Below, one piece after another: positions 1 through 8,409 of a stretch of DNA of 64,000 bases; the stretch's first letter is position 1, and each line of letters begins with the position of its first letter. The DNA lies in NCBI RefSeq assembly GCF_009901565.1, contig NZ_WXEW01000011.1:62001-126000 (forward strand), written 5' to 3'. The DNA comes from Herbidospora solisilvae (GTDB lineage: Bacteria; Actinomycetota; Actinomycetes; Streptosporangiales; Streptosporangiaceae). The notes below the pieces were generated by a model that was given only the letters and a program-made list of their open reading frames with translations, was not told the DNA's origin and ran no database searches. The translations under genes were made by a program, and so were the position numbers.

Positions 1-1064
1 AGGAAGACCGCGTCGCCGCCCACCAGACCGGGCACAACAGCGGAGTCGTCCACGCCGGGATCTACTACCGGCCCGGATCGCTGAAGGCGCGGTTGTGCCG
101 CGAGGGCGTGGCGCTGCTGCGCGACTACTGCCGGCAACACGGGCTGCCCTACGACGAGGTCGGCAAGCTCGTGATCGCCTCGACGGGGGCCGAGCGGGCG
201 GGGCTGCGGGAGATCGCGGCCAGGGCGCGGGCGAACGGCGTACCGGACATCTCCGAGCTCGACGCCCTCGGCCTGCGCGAGATCGAACCCCACGCGGTCG
301 GCGTCGGCGCCGTGCATTCTCCCCACACCGCCGTCGTCGACTTTCCCGCCGTCGCCCGGCATCTCGCCGCATCGTTGGATGTACGGCTCTCGCACCCCGT
401 GCGGGCCATCCACGAGTCGGCCACGGGTGTGGCGGCGGGCGGCCTGCGCTTCGACCGCCTGGTGGTCTGCGCAGGCCTGGGCACCGACGCCCTGGCGGGC
501 CGGGGAGAGGTGCGCATCGTCCCTTTCCGGGGGGAGTACTTCCGCCTGACCGCCACGGCGAAAACGCTGGTCAAGGGCCTGATTTATCCCGTGCCCGACC
601 CGCGCTACCCCTTCCTGGGCGTCCACCTGACCAAACGGGTCGACGGCGAGGTGCTGGTCGGCCCCAACGCGATCATGGCACTGGCGCTGGAGGGCTACTC
701 GTGGCGCGACGTGCGCTTGGGCGAGCTGGCCCGCGTCCTGGCCTGGCCGGGCACCCGCACGATGGCCCGCCGCCACTGGCTGACCGGCCTGCGCGAGCTG
801 AACGGCTCGTTGCGGCCGTCGGCGTTCCTCAAGGCGGCCCGCCGCTACGTGCCGGCGCTCGCCCGGGGCGACCTGGTCAGGGCCGGCAGCGGGGTGCGGG
901 CCCAGGCCGTCGGCCGCGACGGCACGCTGGTCGACGACTTCGCCATCGACCGCCACGGGCGGGTCCTGATCGTGCGCAACGCGCCTTCCCCGGCCGCGAC
1001 GTCGAGCTTCGCGATCGCCCGGCATGTGGCTGATTTGACGGCAACCTTAAGCGATTCTTCATAA
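1..1064 (+). CDS. lhgO: L-2-hydroxyglutarate oxidase, 3' part (5' end outside window)
   Basis: The frame is open from base 3, so the gene starts before the window. The first visible residues (AHQTGHNSGVVHAG, then YYRPGSLKARLC) are the signature of the LhgO/YgaF branch of the DAO flavoenzyme superfamily, which oxidises L-2-hydroxyglutarate to 2-oxoglutarate with FAD. Further family marks are VVCAGLGTDALA, the FRGEYF strand and the C-terminal GSGVRAQAVGRDG/ RNAPSPAATSSFAIA region. About 350 residues are visible of a usual ~400. A later ATG at 93 lies inside conserved sequence and is not the start. A 39-bp gap separates it from the next gene, which may have its own promoter. Confidence 0.9.
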   Translation, partial: EDRVAAHQTGHNSGVVHAGIYYRPGSLKARLCREGVALLRDYCRQHGLPYDEVGKLVIASTGAERAGLREIAARARANGVPDISELDALGLREIEPHAVGVGAVHSPHTAVVDFPAVARHLAASLDVRLSHPVRAIHESATGVAAGGLRFDRLVVCAGLGTDALAGRGEVRIVPFRGEYFRLTATAKTLVKGLIYPVPDPRYPFLGVHLTKRVDGEVLVGPNAIMALALEGYSWRDVRLGELARVLAWPGTRTMARRHWLTGLRELNGSLRPSAFLKAARRYVPALARGDLVRAGSGVRAQAVGRDGTLVDDFAIDRHGRVLIVRNAPSPAATSSFAIARHVADLTATLSDSS

Positions 1065-1103
1065 AGTGCTCAGGAAAGCCCCCCTTCATCCGAGAAGATG
1101 CTC

Positions 1104-1802
1104 ATGGTGACTCCCGAAGCCCGACTGCTGATCGTCGAAGACGAGCCGAACATCCTCGAACTGCTGGCCGCGAGCCTGCGGTACGCCGGCTTCGAGGTCA
1201 GCACCGCCTCCAGCGGCACCGAGGGAGTCGCCGCGGCCACCCGTCACCGGCCCGACCTGATCGTGCTCGACGTCATGCTGCCCGACATGGACGGCTTCGA
1301 CGTCGTCCGCAGGCTGCGCGGCGGCGGTACCTTCACCCCGGTCGTCTTCCTGACCGCCCGCGACGCCACCGAAGACAAGATCCGCGGCCTGACGCTGGGC
1401 GGCGACGACTACGTCACCAAGCCGTTCTCGCTCGAAGAGGTCATCGCCCGCATCCGGGCCGTGCTGCGCCGCACCGCGGGCGACCCGACCGCGCCGCCGC
1501 CCCGGCTGACCTTCGCCGACATCGAGCTCGACGAGGAGTCCCACGAGGTCTGGCGGTCGGGCCACCCGGTGCCGCTGTCGCCGACCGAGTTCAAGCTGCT
1601 GCGCTACTTCATGGCCAACGCCGGGCGGGTGTTGTCGAAGGCGCAGATCCTCGACCACGTGTGGGACTACGACTTCCGGGGCGACGCCGGGATCGTGGAG
1701 TCCTACGTGTCGGTGCTCCGCCGCAAGATCGACAGCCGGTCGGCGCCGAGGCTCATCCACACCCTGCGCGGTGTCGGCTACGTGATGCGAACCTCGGCCT
1801 GA
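1104..1802 (+). CDS. OmpR/PhoB-family response regulator (system 1)
   Basis: Transcriptional activator of a two-component pair. The N-terminal receiver has the acidic pair in IVEDEPN, the phospho-accepting Asp in VLDVMLPDMDG (about residue 56), the switch Thr in FLTARD and the Lys in YVTKPFS. The C-terminal winged helix (about 130-232) carries LSPTEFKLLRYF, DHVW and the final HTLRGVGYV typical of OmpR proteins. An ATG at 1098 is also possible, but GAGAAG at 1092-1097 is at proper spacing only for 1104. It is followed after 4 bases by its kinase. It is a close paralogue of the regulator at 8916; both resemble the TrcR/TcrX group of actinobacteria. Confidence 0.93.
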   Translation: MVTPEARLLIVEDEPNILELLAASLRYAGFEVSTASSGTEGVAAATRHRPDLIVLDVMLPDMDGFDVVRRLRGGGTFTPVVFLTARDATEDKIRGLTLGGDDYVTKPFSLEEVIARIRAVLRRTAGDPTAPPPRLTFADIELDEESHEVWRSGHPVPLSPTEFKLLRYFMANAGRVLSKAQILDHVWDYDFRGDAGIVESYVSVLRRKIDSRSAPRLIHTLRGVGYVMRTSA

Positions 1803-1806
1803 CGAC

Positions 1807-3198
1807 ATGAGCCGGGTGTCGCTGCGTACCAAGCTGATCGCGGCGATGCTCGCCCTGGTCGCCTGGACCCTGCTGGTGATCGGCGCGGCCAGCGTGTCCC
1901 TCCTGCGCAGTTACCTGATCGACCGTGTCGACGAGCAGGTGGCCAAGCTCAGCGTCCAGACGCTCGCCCGGCTCGCCCACAGCGGCGACCTGACCTACTC
2001 GATGCAGCGGCTGCCGCCCGAGGGCCTGGTGCAGGTCGTCGAGGCCGACGGCACGGTCGGCCCGTCGGCGGCCGGTGAGTCGGTGACCGGCCGCCCGAGC
2101 CCGGCCGACCTGCCGCCTCCCGGCGACATCGCGACCCGCGCGTCCGACGGCGTGTCGTGGCGGGTCAAGACCGTGTCGCTGCCGAGCGGCCGGACCCTGG
2201 TGACGGCCATCGGGCTCGGCGGCGTCACCCAGATCACCACCCGGCTGGGACTGATCGTCGTCCTGGGCGGGGCGGTGGTGCTGGCGCTGGCTGGCCTGCT
2301 CGGCATCGTGCTGGTCCGGCGCAGCCTGCGCCCCCTCGCGGAGATCGAGCGTACGGCCGGATCGATCGCCGCCGGCAACATGAGCAGCCGCATCCCCGAC
2401 CGTGACCCGCGCACCGAGGTGGGCCGCCTGGCCCGCTCGCTGAACGGGATGCTCGCCCAGATCGAGAAGGCCTTCGACGACCGCTCCCGGTCGGAGGCGG
2501 CGGCCCGCGAGTCGGAGGAGCGCATGCGCCGCTTCGTCGCCGACGCCTCACACGAACTCCGCACCCCGCTGACCTCCATCCGCGGGTACGCCGAATTCCA
2601 CCGCCAGGCCCCGCAGACCGACGTGACCCGGCTGATGCGCCGCATCGAGAGCGAGGCCGAACGCATGAGCCTGCTCGTCGACGACCTCCTCCTGCTCGCC
2701 CGCCTCGACCAGCAGCGCCCCCTCCAGTCGAAGCCGGTCGACCTGCTGGCCATCGCGGGCGACGCCGTCCAGGACGCCCGCATCCTCGCCCCCGGGCGGT
2801 CGATCTCCCTGGCGGTCGAGGGGACGACCGCGCCGATCGTGCCGGGCGACGAGGTGCGCTTACGGCAGGTCGTCGGCAACCTGATGTCCAACGCGCTGAC
2901 CCACACGCCCGACGGGGTGCCGGTGACGGTGACCGTCGGCGCGGCCGGGAGCGAGGCGTTCGTCGAGGTCGCCGACAAGGGGCCGGGGATGACGGCCGAC
3001 GAGGCGGCCCGGGTCTTCGAACGCTTCTACCGCGCCGACCCGGCCCGGACCCACGACGAGTCGTCGGGGACGGGGCTCGGGTTGTCGATCGTGTCGTCGC
3101 TGGTTAAGGCCCATGGGGGGACGGTGACGGTGGAGACGTCGCCGGGGACGGGGGCGGCGTTCCGGGTGGTGTTACGCCTGGAACCGGAGCACGACTGA
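1807..3198 (+). CDS. Sensor histidine kinase (system 1)
   Basis: Membrane sensor kinase of 463 residues, partner of the regulator just upstream. There is a membrane segment near the N-terminus (about 12-32), an extracytoplasmic sensor of about 110 residues, a second membrane segment (about 148-168), a HAMP linker, and a dimerisation domain with the phospho-acceptor His249 in ADASHELRTPLTSIRGY. The ATP-binding domain shows N box VGNLMSNALTH, G1 DKGPGM, F box ERFYR and G2 GTGLGLSI. The signal is unknown; linkage to the MacB-type exporter suggests an envelope or drug signal, which is inference. Sequence around the H box is almost the same as in the kinase at 9599, so the two pairs arose by duplication. 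Confidence 0.93.
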   Translation: MSRVSLRTKLIAAMLALVAWTLLVIGAASVSLLRSYLIDRVDEQVAKLSVQTLARLAHSGDLTYSMQRLPPEGLVQVVEADGTVGPSAAGESVTGRPSPADLPPPGDIATRASDGVSWRVKTVSLPSGRTLVTAIGLGGVTQITTRLGLIVVLGGAVVLALAGLLGIVLVRRSLRPLAEIERTAGSIAAGNMSSRIPDRDPRTEVGRLARSLNGMLAQIEKAFDDRSRSEAAARESEERMRRFVADASHELRTPLTSIRGYAEFHRQAPQTDVTRLMRRIESEAERMSLLVDDLLLLARLDQQRPLQSKPVDLLAIAGDAVQDARILAPGRSISLAVEGTTAPIVPGDEVRLRQVVGNLMSNALTHTPDGVPVTVTVGAAGSEAFVEVADKGPGMTADEAARVFERFYRADPARTHDESSGTGLGLSIVSSLVKAHGGTVTVETSPGTGAAFRVVLRLEPEHD

Positions 3199-3223
3199 AT
3201 GCATGCAACCTGCATGCTATGGT
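3195..3223 (+). promoter_or_regulatory. Promoter and probable auto-operator of the toxin-antitoxin pair
   Basis: Two copies of the self-complementary hexamer GCATGC lie 5 bases apart (3201-3206 and 3212-3217), forming both a direct and an inverted repeat. An extended -10 element, TGC-TATGGT, is at 3215-3223. A start 7 bases later falls on the A of the ATG at 3230, so the mRNA would be leaderless. The repeat overlapping the -10 is where a VapBC complex would be expected to bind and repress; that binding is inference. Confidence 0.5.
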
Positions 3224-3229
3224 GATGGC

Positions 3230-3454
3230 ATGGGGACCATTCAGATTCGCGACGTTCCTGATTCGACCGAGCTCACGCTGAAGGCGAGAGCCGAGCAGGC
3301 CGGCAAGTCGCTCTCGTCCTATCTCCGTGAGCTGCTGAACGAGCAGGCGTCGACCCCGACCCTCGATGAGGTCATGGAGAGGATCGCCGCCGATGAGCCC
3401 GTTCCCTACGACCCCGAATTCGTCCGGGAGACGATGCGGGACGGCCGGCGTTGA
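3230..3454 (+). CDS. Ribbon-helix-helix antitoxin (FitA/VapB type)
   Basis: A 74-residue protein starting IQIRDVPD, the first strand of FitA-like ribbon-helix-helix antitoxins, followed by the helix-helix part (SLSSYLRELLNEQA). The acidic, proline-containing C-terminal tail (after residue 50) is the usual toxin-binding arm. An ATG at 3203 would add nine residues unlike the family and lies inside the repeat-containing promoter, so 3230 is preferred. It overlaps the toxin gene by 4 bases. It would neutralise the PIN-domain toxin and repress the operon. Confidence 0.85.
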   Translation: MGTIQIRDVPDSTELTLKARAEQAGKSLSSYLRELLNEQASTPTLDEVMERIAADEPVPYDPEFVRETMRDGRR

Positions 3455-3867
3455 GCCTGGTCGTCGACGCCTCGATCGTCTTCCGGCTGCTGGCCAACGT
3501 AAAAGGTGACCACCTGCTTCGGCAACGTCTGAACCGGCAGGTCCACGCCCCCGCCCTGATCGATGTCGAAATCGCCTCGGTGGTGCGCGGACATGTCAGC
3601 ACCAGCAAACCGGACGTACGGATCTCCGTCGAGCGAGCGCAGATCATGCTGGAACGGTTCGGGCAGCTGAAGATCGCCCGGCATCCGATGGCGCCGCTGC
3701 AGAAGCGGGTGCTGGAACTGCGGAACAACCTCACGGCCTACGACGGCATGTATGTCGCTCTCGCGGAATACCTGCAGGTGCCGCTGCTGACCGATGACGC
3801 CAAGTTCGCCGGGTCGACCGGGCATCGGGCGGAGATCCATCGCTATCCGCCTCCGGCCGTCTCCTAG
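3451..3867 (+). CDS. PIN-domain toxin, VapC family
   Basis: Predicted Mg-dependent ribonuclease of 138 residues. The acidic PIN residues are visible: Asp6 (VVDAS), Glu40 (IDVEIASV), Asp98 (TAYDGMYVALAE) and Asp115 (LLTDDAKF). The start is a TTG overlapping the antitoxin stop (TTGA), which would couple translation and keep toxin yield low. The 3' end overlaps the stop of the convergent adaptor gene by 3 bases. VapC toxins cut tRNA or rRNA; the target here cannot be read from sequence. Confidence 0.88.
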   Translation: MSLVVDASIVFRLLANVKGDHLLRQRLNRQVHAPALIDVEIASVVRGHVSTSKPDVRISVERAQIMLERFGQLKIARHPMAPLQKRVLELRNNLTAYDGMYVALAEYLQVPLLTDDAKFAGSTGHRAEIHRYPPPAVS

Positions 3868-5252
3868 AGGCCGGGGAAGGTGCTGTCGGGGAACTCGCCG
3901 TTGAGGGCGGAGGCGCCCGGGAGTTCCACCTTCTCGCCCTCGGTCAGGCCGCCGGTGATCTCCACTTGCGTGTCGCTGCGGACCCCCGTCGTGACCTTGC
4001 GCTTCGCGCCGTCGGCCAGGGTGACCGTGTCGTTCTGCACCGCCCGCGCCGGGACGTGGACCGCGTCCGGGGCCCGGCCCGTGACGACCTGGACGGTGGC
4101 CGTCTGGCCCAGGCGGAGGCCGGCGGGCTGGTCGTCGAAGGAGATGGTGACGCCGTATCGGACCAGCAGGTCGGTCGTCGTGGCCATGGGGTCGATGTGG
4201 GAGACCGTGCCCTCGTAGGCGCCCTCGGGGGTGCCCAACGTGATGACGGCCTGCTGGCCGGTCTTCAGGGTGCCGATGTCCGACTGGGTGAACAGGGCCT
4301 TGACCTGGAGGTCGTCGAGGTCGCCGAGGCTGACGAAGGCGCCCTCGGTGTACTGGTCGCCTTCGGCGCCGTTGACCTGGAGGACCGTACCGGCTGAGGG
4401 TGCCCTGATGACGACGCCCTTCAGGGCGTCCTCGGCGGCGTTCAGGTCGTTCTTGGCCCGCGTGACCGCGGCCTCCGCCTCGGCCTCGGTCATCTGGGGG
4501 CCGCCGCCCTGCTGCTGCGGGAGCCGGGTGCCGCCGCCTTGGGGGCGCTGCTGCTGCTGCGGCTGCCGGCTTTGATCACACGGTTGGCTCTCAGGTTGCG
4601 GGGTGGCGCTCGGAGAAGCGGTCGGGGAGGGCGATGGGGACGGCTCACTCGTGGGATCGAGGTGGACTTCCGCCTCGCCTTGACGCCACGGCCTGCCCGA
4701 TGGCGACGGGGATGGAGTGGTGACCTTGGTGAGGGACACCGTCGCTGCTCGCATGCCCGTGGAAGGCGGCGGGGTGCTCGGCCGGTCGGAAGCCTGGCCG
4801 CTCGGCTTGGCCGAAGGTCGCGGGCAGTTCGCCTGGGGTCGGTCCCGTGGTTGTCGGGCAGGGGCGGCGAAGGAGCCGCCCGTCGAGCCTGAGCCGTCGA
4901 CCGTGTCCAGTTGGTCTTCCGCCGCGGCCAAGGATGCTTTCGCCGCGTTGTAGTTCTCCCGCGCGATCGTGTCGTCGACGCGGGCCAGGAGGTCTCCCTT
5001 GCGGACCTTGTCGCCGGTCTTCACGTACACCTTCTCGACCGTTCCGGCCGTCGAGAAGGCCAGGTCGTGGATGCCGTCGTCCACGGTGTTCCCGGCGGCG
5101 GAGGCGACCGAGGTCACGTCGCCGCGCCGGGCGGCGACGAGTTCCACGTCAGGCCGGGCCGGCGGGTCCTCCCGGAGCAGGATCACGCCGGTGGTCACCA
5201 GGGCGACGGCGGCCAGGGCGAGGCCGCCGGCGCGGAGCCGGGTAGGAGTCAT
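3864..5252 (-). CDS. HlyD/MacA-type membrane-fusion (periplasmic adaptor) protein with low-complexity insert
   Basis: Adaptor of an ABC exporter, 462 residues. It has an N-terminal membrane anchor (about 8-26), a first lipoyl half (VEKVYVKTGDKVRKGDLLARVDD), a hairpin region, a second lipoyl half (GTVLQVNGAEGDQYTEGAFV), then beta-barrel and membrane-proximal domains. Between residues about 115 and 245 the normal coiled-coil hairpin is interrupted by a Pro/Ser/Gln-rich stretch (SPSPSPTASPS, QPQQQQRPQ), which makes the protein about 110 residues longer than its neighbour at 5372. No permease or ATPase lies beside it on this strand, so it probably shares the divergent exporter. The insert might hide a pair of compensating frameshifts, but the frame is open throughout. 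Confidence 0.85.
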   Translation of the reverse strand: MTPTRLRAGGLALAAVALVTTGVILLREDPPARPDVELVAARRGDVTSVASAAGNTVDDGIHDLAFSTAGTVEKVYVKTGDKVRKGDLLARVDDTIARENYNAAKASLAAAEDQLDTVDGSGSTGGSFAAPARQPRDRPQANCPRPSAKPSGQASDRPSTPPPSTGMRAATVSLTKVTTPSPSPSGRPWRQGEAEVHLDPTSEPSPSPSPTASPSATPQPESQPCDQSRQPQQQQRPQGGGTRLPQQQGGGPQMTEAEAEAAVTRAKNDLNAAEDALKGVVIRAPSAGTVLQVNGAEGDQYTEGAFVSLGDLDDLQVKALFTQSDIGTLKTGQQAVITLGTPEGAYEGTVSHIDPMATTTDLLVRYGVTISFDDQPAGLRLGQTATVQVVTGRAPDAVHVPARAVQNDTVTLADGAKRKVTTGVRSDTQVEITGGLTEGEKVELPGASALNGEFPDSTFPGL

Positions 5253-5308
5253 GGCACGTCATCCTGGTGACCGCGTGTCATGTTCCGCTGAGCCGAAACT
5301 GCGGATTA

Positions 5309-5327
5309 CCTGTGGACCCTTGACAGG
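5309..5327. promoter_or_regulatory. Inverted repeat in the divergent adaptor promoter region
   Basis: The 119-bp region between the two divergent adaptor genes contains CCTGT (5309-5313) and ACAGG (5323-5327) separated by 9 bases, the second arm overlapping a -35-like TTGACA at 5320. This could be where one of the two flanking OmpR-type regulators or another repressor acts. I see no clear -10 in either direction. Confidence 0.3.
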
Positions 5328-5371
5328 AAACGTTCAGGACCGGCGGAGGGCGCTCCAAACCTGGACCGGCA

Positions 5372-6418
5372 GTGTCCATCCCTGTGACGTTGTCGACGAA
5401 GCGCAGAGCGCTGATCCTGAACGCCTCGCTGGGGGTGCTGCTGCTCGGCGGGGCCGGGGCCGCCTGGGCCTCCCTCGGAGGCGGGGGCGGGCCGGCGGAG
5501 CCGGGGAACGTGCTGACCACCAGGGTCACCCGCGGGACCGTCGAGTCCGCCGTGACCGCCTCCGGGGCCGTGGAGAGCGCCCGCAGCCGCTCGCTGAGTT
5601 TCGCGACCCAGGGCACCGTCGAATCGATCTCCGTCGAACCCGGCCAGAAGGTGAAGAAGGGGCAGGTGCTGGCCCGGCTCGACGACGAGAGCGCCCGGGA
5701 AGGGGTGGACGCGGCCAAGGCCAGCCTCGACGCCGCCGCTGACGGCGACACCGACAGCGCCACCGGATACTCGCAGTACGTCGCCGCGAAGAACGCCTAC
5801 CAGGCCGCGAAGCGCGCCCTCGCCGGCACCGTCATCAAGGCCCCGTTCGCCGGTACCGTCACGGCGGTCGGCGGCACGGTCGGCGGGCCCTCGCAGGTCC
5901 AGGAGGGCGGCTTCGTCGACGTCGCCGACCCTGGCAGGCTCCAGATCGTCGGCAACTTCACCGAGTCCGACGTGAGCAAATTGAAGGTCGGGCAGCAGGC
6001 CCAGATCACCTTCGACGCCATCCCGGGCGTCACCGCCACGGGCGAGGTCGCGCTCATCGGGGCGCAGCCGCAGACGGAGGACAACGTGGTGTCCTACGCG
6101 GCCACGATCAAGCTGACCGACGTCCCCGGCCAGGTCAGGCTCGGGCAGACGGCCTCGGTGAGCGTGGTGGTCGAGCGGGCCGACGACGTGCTGACGCTGC
6201 CCTCGGCGGTGATCACCACGGCCGGCGGGCGCAGCACGGTGACCGTGCTGGAGAACGGCAGGCAGACCGTGCGGGTGGTCGAGACCGGGGTCAGGGGGAC
6301 CACCGGCACCGAGATCGTCTCGGGTCTCCAGGAGGGTGATCAGGTGGTGCGGCCGGTCGTCACACCGACCGGCCAGACCGGCGGGTTCTTCCGCGGCGGG
6401 TTCGGTGGGCGGCCATGA
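5372..6418 (+). CDS. MacA-like membrane-fusion protein of an ABC exporter
   Basis: Adaptor of 348 residues joining a MacB-type ATPase/permease to the outside. It has an N-terminal anchor (about 12-32), lipoyl half SISVEPGQKVKKGQVLARLDD, a short helical hairpin, second lipoyl half VIKAPFAGTVTAVG, then a barrel with VGQQAQITFDAIPG and a C-terminal domain. The start is GTG; a second in-frame GTG at 5384 is equally possible and no good ribosome site separates them. The stop overlaps the ATPase start (ATGA), so the two are translationally coupled. Diverges from the longer adaptor at 3864. Confidence 0.9.
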   Translation: MSIPVTLSTKRRALILNASLGVLLLGGAGAAWASLGGGGGPAEPGNVLTTRVTRGTVESAVTASGAVESARSRSLSFATQGTVESISVEPGQKVKKGQVLARLDDESAREGVDAAKASLDAAADGDTDSATGYSQYVAAKNAYQAAKRALAGTVIKAPFAGTVTAVGGTVGGPSQVQEGGFVDVADPGRLQIVGNFTESDVSKLKVGQQAQITFDAIPGVTATGEVALIGAQPQTEDNVVSYAATIKLTDVPGQVRLGQTASVSVVVERADDVLTLPSAVITTAGGRSTVTVLENGRQTVRVVETGVRGTTGTEIVSGLQEGDQVVRPVVTPTGQTGGFFRGGFGGRP

Positions 6419-7143
6419 GCCTGGTTCTGGACGTACGGGACGCCACCAAGGTCTACGGCGCGGGCGAGACGGCAGTGCACGCCCTGCGCGGGGTCTCCCT
6501 CCAGGTCGAGCCCGGCGACTACGTGGCGATCATGGGGGCCTCCGGCTCCGGCAAGTCGACCCTGATGAACATCATCGGCTGCCTCGACGTCCCGAGCGCC
6601 GGGCGGTTCCACCTCGACGGCGTCGACGTCGGCGCGCTCGACGACCGGCGGCAGGCCGTGGTGCGCAACCGCAAGATCGGGTTCGTCTTCCAGTCGTTCA
6701 ACCTGATCCCGCGCATGACGGCGCTGGCCAACGTCGAGCTGCCGCTCGCCTACGGCGGGGTCAGGCCGGCCGAGCGGCGCCGCCGGGCGCTGGCCGCCCT
6801 GGAACTGGTCGGGCTGGCCGACCGGGTGAACCACCAGCCGAACGAGCTGAGCGGCGGCCAGCAGCAGCGGGTCGCCATCGCCCGCGCGCTGGTCAACTCG
6901 CCGGCCCTGCTGCTGGCCGACGAGCCGACCGGCGCGCTCGACAGCACCTCCACCCTCGACGTGCTGGGCATCTTCGACCGGTTGTCGGCCGCGGGCCGCA
7001 CGATCGTCGTCATCACCCACGAGGCCGACGTCGCCGAGCACGCCAAGCGGGTGGTCCGGCTGCGGGACGGGCGGATCGTCGAGGACATCCGGCTCGCCCC
7101 CGTCGACGGACTGCCGCCGCGCCTCAGGGAGGTGACCGCGTGA
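6415..7143 (+). CDS. MacB-type ABC transporter ATP-binding protein
   Basis: Energises the exporter; 242 residues of the LolD/MacB ATPase family. Seen in order: Walker A GASGSGKST (about 41-49), Q loop FQSFNLIPRMTALANVELPL (the family's mark), signature LSGGQQQRVAIARAL, Walker B LLLADEPTGALDS and switch His in VITHE. Overlaps the adaptor before it (4 bases) and the permease after it (4 bases), forming an adaptor-ATPase-permease operon. Confidence 0.95.
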   Translation: MSLVLDVRDATKVYGAGETAVHALRGVSLQVEPGDYVAIMGASGSGKSTLMNIIGCLDVPSAGRFHLDGVDVGALDDRRQAVVRNRKIGFVFQSFNLIPRMTALANVELPLAYGGVRPAERRRRALAALELVGLADRVNHQPNELSGGQQQRVAIARALVNSPALLLADEPTGALDSTSTLDVLGIFDRLSAAGRTIVVITHEADVAEHAKRVVRLRDGRIVEDIRLAPVDGLPPRLREVTA

Positions 7144-8390
7144 GCGCCGTCGAGATCGTCCGGTTCGCCGTCCGGGGGCTGGCGGCCAACAAGATGCGCT
7201 CCGCGCTCACCACGCTCGGCATCCTGATCGGGGTCGCGGCGGTGATCCTGCTGGTCGCGGTCGGCGAGGGCTCCTCGCAGTCGATCCAGCGGAACATCCA
7301 GCAACTCGGCGCCAACACGCTCACGGTGAGCTCGTCGACCGGCGGCGGCGGAGGAGGTTTCCGGATGGCCCGGCCGCAGCAGGACAGCGGGCCGCGCACC
7401 CAGGCCAGGCCGCTGACCGTGGACGACGCCAGGGCGCTCGCCGACCGGACGGCCGCGCCCCACGTGAGCTCGGTGTCGCCGGTCGTCTCGGCGGCCTCGC
7501 GGGCGGCGTCGTACGACGGGGCCTCCCACACCGTCCAGCAGGTGGTCGGCACCTACCCGAGCTACTTCGAGGCCTCCAACAAGCCCGTCGCCAAGGGCAC
7601 GTACTTCTTCAACGACGACGTGCTGGCCGCCCGCAAGGTCGTCGTGATCGGGCAGACCGTGGCCGAGAACCTGTTCGGCACGCTCGACCCGGTCGGAAGG
7701 CAGATCACCATAACCGGGGTGCCGTTCACCGTCGTCGGGGTGCTGAAGGAGGCCGGGGCGAGCGGCGGGTTCCAGGACGCCGACGACGTCGCCATCGCGC
7801 CGCTGCCCGCGGTGCAGCAGAGCCTCACCGGGTTCGGGCCGCTGAACCAGATCCTCGTCAAGGCCGGGTCGGCCGACGACGTGGCCGCCGCCCAGGCCGA
7901 GATCACCGCCGTGCTCGACCAGCGGCACGGCGTCGGCGGCGCGGTCGCGGCCGACTACCAGATCCTCAACCAGGCCACCCTCCAGGAGACCGTCAGCGCC
8001 GCGACCTCGACGTTCACGGTCCTGCTCGCGGCCGTCGCGGCGATCAGCCTGCTGGTCGGCGGGATCGGGATCACCAACATCATGCTGGTCACGGTCACCG
8101 AGCGGACCCGCGAGATCGGCATCCGCAAGGCCGTCGGCGCCCCGCGCGGCGCGATCCTCGGCCAGTTCCTCGTCGAGGCGACCCTGCTGAGTCTCATCGG
8201 CGGCCTGCTCGGGGTCGCCGTCGCGATGACCGGCGCCCAGTTCACCATCGCCGGCATCACGCCCGTCGTGGTGCCGAGCTCGGTCGTGCTGGCGCTCGGG
8301 GTCTCGGTCGCCATCGGGTTGTTCTTCGGCAGCTATCCCGCCAACCGCGCCGCCAAGCTGCGGCCGATCGAAGCCCTGCGCTTCGAGTAG
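7140..8390 (+). CDS. MacB/FtsX-type ABC transporter permease
   Basis: Permease of 416 residues. It has one membrane segment near the N-terminus (TTLGILIGVAAVILLVAVGEG), a large extracytoplasmic MacB_PCD domain (about 60-280) and three membrane segments near the C-terminus (about 285-405), with the FtsX-domain mark TERTREIGIRKAVGAPRGAIL. The start is GTG at 7140, overlapping the ATPase stop (GTGA). The reading frame is open much further upstream, but that part is a shadow of the ATPase gene. MacB exporters act by mechanotransmission on lipoproteins, peptides or drugs; the substrate is unknown. Confidence 0.93.
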   Translation: MSAVEIVRFAVRGLAANKMRSALTTLGILIGVAAVILLVAVGEGSSQSIQRNIQQLGANTLTVSSSTGGGGGGFRMARPQQDSGPRTQARPLTVDDARALADRTAAPHVSSVSPVVSAASRAASYDGASHTVQQVVGTYPSYFEASNKPVAKGTYFFNDDVLAARKVVVIGQTVAENLFGTLDPVGRQITITGVPFTVVGVLKEAGASGGFQDADDVAIAPLPAVQQSLTGFGPLNQILVKAGSADDVAAAQAEITAVLDQRHGVGGAVAADYQILNQATLQETVSAATSTFTVLLAAVAAISLLVGGIGITNIMLVTVTERTREIGIRKAVGAPRGAILGQFLVEATLLSLIGGLLGVAVAMTGAQFTIAGITPVVVPSSVVLALGVSVAIGLFFGSYPANRAAKLRPIEALRFE

Positions 8391-8409
8391 CTTCGAGTTA
8401 GGAGTCACG

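Noticed and set aside
6336-7139. Long open frame reading into the MacB permease
   Set aside because: It runs through the ATPase gene in another frame, is Arg/Ala/Gly-rich and has no family match; the permease proper starts with GTG at 7140.
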